DNA of 64,000 nucleotides from Pseudoflavonifractor sp. An85 (GTDB taxonomy: Bacteria; Bacillota; Clostridia; Oscillospirales; Oscillospiraceae): NCBI RefSeq assembly GCF_002161235.1, contig NZ_NFHE01000008.1, positions 33,555 through 97,554 of the forward strand, given 5' to 3'. Position 1 is the first letter of the stretch; each line of letters begins with the position of its first letter. Positions 58,435 to 64,000 of the stretch are shown one piece after another. The notes below the pieces were generated by a model that saw nothing but the letters and a program-made list of their open reading frames with translations, did no database searches and was not told the DNA's origin. The position numbers were made by a program, and so were the translations under genes.

Positions 58435-59277
58435 TCAGTCGGTAATCAGTTTCTTCATGCTCTCCATTTTCCGCTTGGCGGTTTCCTGCCGGAAGTTGTC
58501 GCCGGTAAAGCGTACCGGGACGCACATGGAAAGCAGGCGGTCATAAATCCGGGAATGGGCGGTGTCCTCCGGGTTGTGCAGGTCGTCCAGCGTAAGGTTG
58601 GTCGTGACGATCAGCGGCTTGCCGCTGCGGTAACGGCTGTCAATCACATTGAACACCTGTTCCAGCCCGTATTCCGTCCCGCGTTCCATGCCGAAGTCGT
58701 CAAGGATCAGCAGCGGATAACGACAAAGGCGGGAAATGTACTCGTTGCGCCCCTCAAAGCTGGCGGCAAGGTCATTGAGGATAAGAGCAAAGTTCGTCAT
58801 GCGGACGGGGATTTCTTTCTCCATGAGGGCGTTTGCGATACAGCCTGCAAGGTAGCTTTTGCCGGTGCCTACGCCGCCCCAGAACAGGCAGCCGATATTG
58901 TCTGTCCGCATATCTTCCCAATGCTCCACATACCGGCGGGCAAGCCCGGTCTGCGGGTTCCTGCCGTTGTCGTTCTCGAAAGTCCAGTCCCGCATGGTGG
59001 GGTCGGTAAAGCCCCGGCGTTTCAGTTCTTCCACGGTGTCAAGGTGTCTGCGCCGCTTTTCGGCGGCTTCCCGTTCCTCGCGGGCGGTTCTCTGGCAGTC
59101 GCACTCTGCCGGGTGGCGGTCGCGCCCGAAGATAGCGGCCTTATCCGGCGCAAAATAGGCTTCTTTCGGCTTGCGGCACTTGCCGCAGTACAGTAAACCG
59201 TCCTCGCCGGTGTAGTCCTCCGGCTCCGGGATGGTGGTCGTCATATTCTCCAAAACCGCGTTGATTTCATTCTTCAT
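58435..59277 (-). CDS. DnaC/IstB-like ATP-binding protein
   Basis: 280 residues. The N-terminal part holds a Cys cluster (CGKCRKPKEA, CDCQRT), followed by an AAA+ domain with Walker A WGGVGTGKSYLAGCIANAL and Walker B LLILDDFGMERG. It probably loads a helicase for element replication together with the RepA-like protein. ATG 59277 overlaps the RepA-like stop by four bases (ATGA). Confidence 0.9.
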   Translation of the reverse strand: MKNEINAVLENMTTTIPEPEDYTGEDGLLYCGKCRKPKEAYFAPDKAAIFGRDRHPAECDCQRTAREEREAAEKRRRHLDTVEELKRRGFTDPTMRDWTFENDNGRNPQTGLARRYVEHWEDMRTDNIGCLFWGGVGTGKSYLAGCIANALMEKEIPVRMTNFALILNDLAASFEGRNEYISRLCRYPLLILDDFGMERGTEYGLEQVFNVIDSRYRSGKPLIVTTNLTLDDLHNPEDTAHSRIYDRLLSMCVPVRFTGDNFRQETAKRKMESMKKLITD

Positions 59278-60068
59278 AAACTCTCGCCCTCCTTGCATGA
59301 GTAGTCTGGTATGCCCTTTTTAGGGGCTTCCTTTTTGTCGTTCCCCGCCCATATCCGCAGGGCGGCGGCATAGTTCTGGTAGCTTTTCCCGTTGGCGGCA
59401 AGGTAGCGGCTCATTTCCTCGATGAACCGTTCCAGCCTGTCAGGGTACTCTGCCTGCAACTCGTCGTATTCGGTCTGTGACAGAAAAATATTTCCATATC
59501 GGCCATAGGGCGCGGACGGCCCCCCACTCACTCCCTTTGTTTGGCTCTCTGTAAGGTTGTTTATAGTAGTTTGGTTAGGGGACGGTTTTCCGACCATCAT
59601 AAGGTCGGTTTTCTGACCATCAGTAGGACGGTTTTCCGGCTCTATGAGGGGCGGACTTCCGGCCATCAGTTGGTCTGAAAACTGTACCTGTGGCACTGGC
59701 GGTACTTTGACATAAAGCCGGTTCGGTGCGGAGAAGCCGCCCCGTTCCCGTTCCAACAGCCCCGCCGTGTCCAGTTCATTAAGCGCCCCCTTGATGGTGG
59801 TGCTGCCTTTATCCAGTATTTCTGCTATCTCCGCGATGGGATAGATAATATAAATCCTGCCCTCGTCGTCCAGCCACTTGTTTTTCTGGGAGAGGGTGGA
59901 ACGGTCTAACAGCAGCGAATACAGCAGCTTGGCGGTCTGTGAAATCTCCATTTTCAGCAGGAAACGGGGATACGGCAGATAGGCGGGCAGCCGCGTGTCT
60001 GCCCTGATATAATCAGCGATAGGATCACCTCCCTGTGTTCGGGTTGATTTTGGCGTATTGTCACGCAT
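59274..60068 (-). CDS. RepA_N-type replication initiator
   Basis: About 264 residues from ATG 60068. RLPAYLPYPRFLLKMEISQT and AKLLYSLLLDRSTLSQKN are the RepA_N hallmark, followed by a wHTH (EIAEILDKGSTTIKGALNEL, LERERGGF). The middle part is Pro/Thr-rich. The C-terminal domain resembles those of Tn1549-like initiators. No clear ribosome site is visible. GTG 60125 is an alternative start. It forms a replication pair with the DnaC-like gene. Confidence 0.85.
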   Translation of the reverse strand: MRDNTPKSTRTQGGDPIADYIRADTRLPAYLPYPRFLLKMEISQTAKLLYSLLLDRSTLSQKNKWLDDEGRIYIIYPIAEIAEILDKGSTTIKGALNELDTAGLLERERGGFSAPNRLYVKVPPVPQVQFSDQLMAGSPPLIEPENRPTDGQKTDLMMVGKPSPNQTTINNLTESQTKGVSGGPSAPYGRYGNIFLSQTEYDELQAEYPDRLERFIEEMSRYLAANGKSYQNYAAALRIWAGNDKKEAPKKGIPDYSCKEGESL

Positions 60069-60140
60069 TAAAACGCCGTTTCCGGGGGAAAAGGATAAAT
60101 GTATCGCGTACCCTTTGACACCCACGAAAAAAGCCTTGAT

Positions 60141-60527
60141 TTATGCGGGTTTGAAAGGCTCTAAAGCGTGACATCTCTGCCTTTGTTTCCGCTTTCTCTC
60201 GGCGGCTTTGATTTTCTTCATGCGCCCGGCGCAGTCGGGGCAGTATTTTCCCCGGTTGGATTTGGGGACAAAGGCCGCCCCGCAGACGGCACACCGTTTC
60301 TGGCTTCCCCGGCACAAGAGGGCTGCGGCCAGCTCCCCGTCAAGGGGCAGGACAGCCACACGGAACCAGTGGCACATGAGGGAAAAGGAAATGCTCTGGA
60401 CGCACACGCAAGGCTCCCCGTCGTCCAATAGCAGGCAGTTCCCCTCATCGTAGTTACAGCACTCATGTACCAGCCGCCGCGCCCGCCGGTGCTGGCGGTA
60501 GTCCATGTGGGGCAGGTTATCGCTCAT
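60141..60527 (-). CDS. Cysteine-rich (Cys_rich_VLP-type) mobile-element protein
   Basis: 128 residues. The first half has RRLVHECCNYDEGNCLLLDD and CVCVQ. The second half is a zinc-ribbon-like CAVCGAAFVPKSNRGKYC, PDCAGRMKK with a basic tail. Proteins of this kind accompany relaxases in clostridial elements; the function is unknown. AAGGAG precedes ATG 60527, inside the 3' end of the relaxase gene. Confidence 0.8.
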   Translation of the reverse strand: MSDNLPHMDYRQHRRARRLVHECCNYDEGNCLLLDDGEPCVCVQSISFSLMCHWFRVAVLPLDGELAAALLCRGSQKRCAVCGAAFVPKSNRGKYCPDCAGRMKKIKAAERKRKQRQRCHALEPFKPA

Positions 60528-62142
60528 GGCTCTGCTCCTTTCTGCGGTGCGGCTCGTCCCGGCGCAAAATCTGGTCGATGTTCCGCTTGACGGTCTGCAA
60601 CTCCTTGAACCGCTGTTTCTGTTCGTGATAGGTGTTATACAGGCCGTCTTTCTCGGAGATAAGCTGCTCGATCTCGGCCTGCAACGCTTTCCGGGCGGGC
60701 AGCTTGGTAATGCCATGCGCCTTGAAATACCGGGCTGCTGCGTCGGCTATGATAAAATCGCTCTCATGGGCCTGCCGGTATGCGGCGCGGGCTTTCTCGG
60801 ATTTCTGTGCCCGCAGCCCGTCGCGGGCGGCCTTGGTCTGGGCGTAGGCCAACACCTGCCGCTGCAACTTCTTTTTCCCTTGCAGCTTCGTTTCCAGTGC
60901 TTTCAGTTCGCCGCTGGTCTGGCGCATTTTCTGATAGGCGGTGTCAACGGCGGCTTCTAACTGCTCCGGGGAAGTAAAGCCGTATTGCTGGTAGACGGAC
61001 AGCGTTTTGGCGGCCTGCTTCAGATTGTGTATCTTCGCCCAGCGTTCATAGCCCCGGCCTTTGCCCTCGGCCATTTTCTGCTCAATGTCCACAAGCCGCT
61101 GCACTCCGTCCTGTTTCGGGGCGGCTATCTCGGCTCTGGCAACCTGCAAGCGGTCTTTTATGGTGCGTGGGGGATCGGGGGATCTGGCTGGCGCTTCGGC
61201 TGCTCTGGCGGCGTTTTGCTCTAAAACGGCAAAGACAGCGGCGCGGTCAAAATCGTCGCCCAGCTTCCGGGCGGTAATTGGCTTTGTCCTGTCCGGCGTG
61301 AGGTAGGAAAGCCGCCCCCGGCTCTCCTTGACGGTCACACCCTCCTGCAGCAACAGAGAGGAAAACTCGTCAAAGCTGGCGGCGGTGGCAAGGGCTTTCC
61401 GTAGGGTCTGCCGCAGCTTCTCCTTGTTCGTTTCAAACTTGGTCTGCCGGGGCGTGATACTATCGGCAATCATGGGGGCGTTCTGCTTGTCCAGCGCGGC
61501 CTGTCCCTTTTTCTGCGCCCAATACTCCCGGTCGGTGACGCGGTTCTTGCTGCCGTTCAAGAGGTCGATTTGATAAAGCCCCTCCCGGTGGCACATCTCC
61601 ATGACTTCGGATTTGAAGTAGCGCAGGGCAGCGTCGGTACATCGGTGCTTGCAGCCGACTTTCGTATCGGCCGGCCTGTCCATGTAGGGCAGGAACGGCA
61701 CTTCCTCAATCCGCAGGCTGTTTATGACGATATGCACATGAATGTTGCCGCTGTGGTTATGCCCGTCCGGGTGGGTGCAGACAAGGGCCTGGTGGCCGGG
61801 AAAATGCTCTTTACAGAATTGTTCCCCCAACGCCTGCGCCCGGTCTACGGTCAGGCCGTTGTCCGGCCCGTCCCGCGGGTCAAAGCTGATGATGTAGTGG
61901 TGGCTTTTCACATCTTCCCGCCGCTGGTTTTTCTGATAGCGGAGATTGGCCCGCATACACGCAACGGCAAAATCCTCCCCGTCGCAGTTCAGCGTGGACA
62001 GCCGGTAGTCCTCGCGGGGGATAAGCCTGCCGGTTTCATCAAGGACGGGCTTCATGGTAAACTCGTCATGCTCAAAGAGAAGATATTGCTCGGCGGCTCC
62101 GTAGTCGGCGTTTTTAGAGTTGATATGCTTGAGTGTTGCCAA
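60517..62142 (-). CDS. Relaxase/mobilization nuclease (MobA, MOB-P type)
   Basis: About 541 residues. The relaxase domain (1-220) has the three-His metal site HPDGHNHSGNIHVHIVIN and YIISFDPRD. The C-terminal half is a long helical, coiled-coil region. It nicks oriT and pilots the strand in conjugal transfer. The annotated start TTG 62142 gives the usual MATLKHINSKN beginning with AGGTG upstream; GTG 62151 is the alternative. It overlaps the mobC 3' end. Confidence 0.93.
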   Translation of the reverse strand: MATLKHINSKNADYGAAEQYLLFEHDEFTMKPVLDETGRLIPREDYRLSTLNCDGEDFAVACMRANLRYQKNQRREDVKSHHYIISFDPRDGPDNGLTVDRAQALGEQFCKEHFPGHQALVCTHPDGHNHSGNIHVHIVINSLRIEEVPFLPYMDRPADTKVGCKHRCTDAALRYFKSEVMEMCHREGLYQIDLLNGSKNRVTDREYWAQKKGQAALDKQNAPMIADSITPRQTKFETNKEKLRQTLRKALATAASFDEFSSLLLQEGVTVKESRGRLSYLTPDRTKPITARKLGDDFDRAAVFAVLEQNAARAAEAPARSPDPPRTIKDRLQVARAEIAAPKQDGVQRLVDIEQKMAEGKGRGYERWAKIHNLKQAAKTLSVYQQYGFTSPEQLEAAVDTAYQKMRQTSGELKALETKLQGKKKLQRQVLAYAQTKAARDGLRAQKSEKARAAYRQAHESDFIIADAAARYFKAHGITKLPARKALQAEIEQLISEKDGLYNTYHEQKQRFKELQTVKRNIDQILRRDEPHRRKEQSHER

Positions 62143-62512
62143 CCGCGTCACCTACTTTCTTGAGGACTTCATACTTGAGGACGGCAAGGTCGGATATGGC
62201 GGCGCGTACCTCGCCGGAAAGGGTGTTGTAGGGTACGCCGTATTCGTTCAGATACCGGGCAATCTGATTGAGGTTGCCGCCGATCCTGCCGTACTCGGCT
62301 GTCAGCTTCCCGACAGCGGAAAGCAACTCGTCATTGACCGACGACACATGGACAACCGGGCGTATGGTCGCCCGCCGTATCGCCTGCCGGAGAAATTCGG
62401 ACTGGCTGATACCATAGGGCGCAAGCCGCGCTGTGAAGTCGGCATACTCATCTTCGGACAGCCGGGTTTTCACAACGCGGCTGCGGTGGGGCGTGTTGTA
62501 TTTCTTTCGCAT
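62114..62512 (-). CDS. mobC: Mobilization accessory protein MobC
   Basis: 132 residues. It has an N-terminal ribbon-helix-helix (VVKTRLSEDEYADFTARLA, SQSEFLRQAI) and the MobC signature IGGNLNQIARYLNEYG. It helps the relaxase open oriT. ATG 62512 follows AAAGGAGG; the longer frame upstream has no ribosome site. Confidence 0.93.
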   Translation of the reverse strand: MRKKYNTPHRSRVVKTRLSEDEYADFTARLAPYGISQSEFLRQAIRRATIRPVVHVSSVNDELLSAVGKLTAEYGRIGGNLNQIARYLNEYGVPYNTLSGEVRAAISDLAVLKYEVLKKVGDAVGNTQAYQL

Positions 62513-63009
62513 GGTGTGACCTCCTTTCTCGCCCGTAAGGGCGCATGAGCAGGGTTTGGGGAAGGCACTCCCCAACAAGTTTCCCGCGAGGGGCAAAACT
62601 GCAGAATTGCGGATTTTGGCACCGTGGTAGAAACTTGCTCTCCGTGACTGCAAACTTTCTCTCACTTCCGTCCGCCACTTTTTTGGAAAACTGCAACCAC
62701 AAAAGTTTGTTTCTCTTTTTCTGCTACTACTAATCCTGTAAAGGGCATTCCTGCCCGCTTTCGCTAAAATGACACCGGACGCAGTGGTTTCTACCCGGTG
62801 TTGGAGAAATCCTTTCTCTTTGCCCTCTACTACGGGTAAATGCTCCAAATGCCAAACACCAGGGCAGAAAAATTCCCTCCTCGCTTACTACTACAACCGG
62901 CAGGGGGCAAAATGGCCGGGAGCGGAGCCGGACAACAAAAAAAGCAGTAAATCTTTTTCAAGACTTACTGCTTTCGCTGGCCGCGTCGGTGGCGGCTGGT
63001 ATTCAGTTT
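62513..63009. other. 497-base noncoding region upstream of mobC, candidate oriT
   Basis: No convincing gene. It holds TTGGGGA/TCCCCAA (62556-62562 with 62569-62575), ACACCGG/CCGGTGT (about 62770-62800) and three CTACTACT-like blocks (near 62722, 62827, 62886). Position directly upstream of mobC-mobA is where oriT of such elements usually lies. The region may also hold an origin for the RepA-like protein. Both roles are inferred. Confidence 0.45.
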
Positions 63010-63222
63010 TTATGACTTGTCCGGTGGTTCGTCAAGCCGGAACTTGAATTGACAGTCAATTAACCGCTGCTTTACATAGTCCTCCACCTCGGCGTTGACC
63101 TGCCCGTTCACTTTTGAGAAATAGCGGATATATCCGGCGTAGTGGAGCAGGACAGCGTTCACGGCTTCTGGGTCGCCCTCACGGGCTTTGAGGATTGTTT
63201 CATAGGGGAGAAGTCTACTCAT
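63010..63222 (-). CDS. Conjugative-transposon helix-turn-helix protein
   Basis: 70 residues beginning MSRLLPYETILKAREGDPEA and with AVLLHYAGYIRYFSK. It matches the HTH_16 type small proteins of Tn916/Tn1549-like elements that follow the sigma-like gene. It probably regulates element genes. It overlaps the sigma factor gene by eight bases. Confidence 0.85.
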   Translation of the reverse strand: MSRLLPYETILKAREGDPEAVNAVLLHYAGYIRYFSKVNGQVNAEVEDYVKQRLIDCQFKFRLDEPPDKS

Positions 63223-63637
63223 ACCGGCTCACCCCCATTTCTTCGCGTAGCCGCTGCAAGGCAAGCTGGATATGCCGCCCCGCTGTGCTGCGTGACCGGC
63301 CAATACACGCGCCGATCACGCGCTGCGGCTGGCGCAGAAAGTAATAGCGCAGGATTTCTTCCCGCGTCTGCTCCGGCAAAACAGAGATCGCGTCGGCAAG
63401 GGCGGCGTTGCAGAGCAGGACGGTCTGACCGCAGACGGTAAATGGGTATTCCTCGTCCGGCTCCGACGCGGCAAACTGGACAAACTTCTCGTTCATCAGA
63501 TAGTCAAGGGAAACTTGCCGTTCCCATTGCCGTTTAAGCTTCAAAATCTTGTCCAAGGCGGCACAGCGGATAACAGTCTTGCAAAAGGCGTTGTACCTGC
63601 GCTGGATATATTCTTGATAGGCTATCTGGTCGGTCAT
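63215..63637 (-). CDS. Sigma-70-like regulator of the mobile element
   Basis: 140 residues. The C-terminal part has LPEQTREEILRYYFLRQPQR and IGRSRSTAGRHIQLALQRLR, a region-4-type helix-turn-helix. It is like the ORF7-type sigma factors of Tn916 relatives that drive element genes. ATG 63637 follows AAGGGGA; the frame to 63712 has no ribosome site. Confidence 0.85.
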   Translation of the reverse strand: MTDQIAYQEYIQRRYNAFCKTVIRCAALDKILKLKRQWERQVSLDYLMNEKFVQFAASEPDEEYPFTVCGQTVLLCNAALADAISVLPEQTREEILRYYFLRQPQRVIGACIGRSRSTAGRHIQLALQRLREEMGVSRYE

Positions 63638-63808
63638 GGAAATTCCCCTTTCTGAATAATAGTGCGGGGCGGTGGCACTTCTTGCTGTCGCCCCTTGATT
63701 GCCTACCAGCAAAGGCGGGCGGGGCTGTCAACGGCTGCGCATATGCGCCGTTCATCTTGACCGTTGACTGGCTCGGCTGGGTTTGCTATTTACCCGACAA
63801 ACTTGAAT

Positions 63809-64000
63809 TTATTTTAAGCTATCACGTTTTACCTTCTTAAGCCTTACTATCATTACCATAGGAATTTCTTTGTTGGTTTTAAAACATTCTTCATAAAATC
63901 CATCAATGACAAATCCAGCTCTAAAACAAAGGTTAAAAATATCTTGTATGGAACGATGATAATAAATCTGCTCTTTCGGTTGCCCTTCAATCGCTATATC
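63809..64000 (-). CDS. C-terminal end of a SAM-dependent methyltransferase (partial)
   Basis: The minus strand is open from the window edge to TAA 63811-63809, 63 residues. EGQPKEQIYYHRSIQDIFNL, CFRAGFVIDGFYEE and EIPMVMIVRLKKV look like the end of a class I methyltransferase (final beta strand). AT content is clearly higher than in the rest of the window, so it is probably cargo of the element acquired elsewhere. Too short for a firm call. The 171 bases between 63638 and 63808 show no gene. Confidence 0.55.
   Translation of the reverse strand, partial: DIAIEGQPKEQIYYHRSIQDIFNLCFRAGFVIDGFYEECFKTNKEIPMVMIVRLKKVKRDSLK

Larger units (their letters stand above)
56035..64000. mobile_element. Left part of an integrated mobilizable element (serine-recombinase type)
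   Basis: From the junction with the cut hydrolase gene to the window end, all genes are of mobile type: large serine recombinase at the edge, TnpW, DnaC-like ATPase, RepA-like initiator, Cys-rich protein, relaxase, MobC, a conjugative-transposon HTH protein and a sigma factor. Relaxase plus MobC without type IV secretion genes so far suggests a mobilizable element, or one end of a larger ICE of the Tn1549/Tn4451 kind. The exact left boundary is estimated at 56020-56040. The right end is outside. Confidence 0.85.

Noticed and set aside
62769..63047. A 92-residue plus-strand open frame in the region upstream of mobC
   Set aside because: It overlaps the HTH gene end, has no ribosome site and shows no domain.

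Overview
The window looks like a chromosome segment of a GC-rich, strictly anaerobic gut Clostridium-class Bacillota, most likely Oscillospirales (Flavonifractor/Intestinimonas-like). This is inferred from a Gram-positive dcw order (mraY-ftsW-murG-murA-divIB-ftsZ), AddAB instead of RecBCD, strong AGGAGG ribosome sites, pyruvate formate-lyase and a ferredoxin-type hydrogenase, with no respiratory oxidase. No rRNA, tRNA or CRISPR array was seen.

Layout. 1-6914: peptidoglycan and division genes, ending with ftsZ under its own promoter. 6973-20713: housekeeping genes (gluQ, guaB, GH25 lysozyme, addB-addA, rpmE, a flavin reductase, hflX, yigZ). 20688-25098: small membrane proteins, an MFS carrier and small regulators. 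25184-29830: a LysR regulator divergent from an unusual four-part flavoprotein/rhodanese/sulfite-reductase-like/ferredoxin fusion and a YeiH-type carrier, probably a sulfite or sulfur-oxyanion module. 30112-43533 (minus): a 19-gene operon for an Mrp-linked membrane-bound [NiFe] hydrogenase with hypABCDEF, behind a perfect consensus promoter and a long structured leader. 43810-47904 (minus): a SpoU methyltransferase and two tandem LCP proteins. 48102-51263: a ZTP riboswitch controlling pflA-pflB. 51319-54366 (minus): a three-gene anaerobic glycerol-3-phosphate-dehydrogenase-like set behind a leader terminator. 54553-56034: the 3' part of an alpha/beta-hydrolase/membrane gene cut by an integrated mobilizable element that runs from about 56035 past the right edge (large serine recombinase, TnpW, DnaC-like, RepA-like, relaxase, MobC, HTH protein, sigma factor, methyltransferase).

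The most novel-looking signal is a dispersed 180-197 nt element present three times on the + strand (9439-9623, 18559-18755, 29885-30064). Its sequence is conserved mainly in loops and linkers, while its stems differ between copies by compensatory changes. It behaves like a structured RNA or single-stranded-DNA family and not like an ordinary terminator. The second is the four-domain sulfur enzyme. The third is the hydrogenase operon with its leader.

Physiologically, PFL and ferredoxin-generating fermentation would feed a hydrogenase that evolves H2 while pumping Na+ or H+. This link is inferred from gene content. All calls come from reading the sequence; no database search was run.
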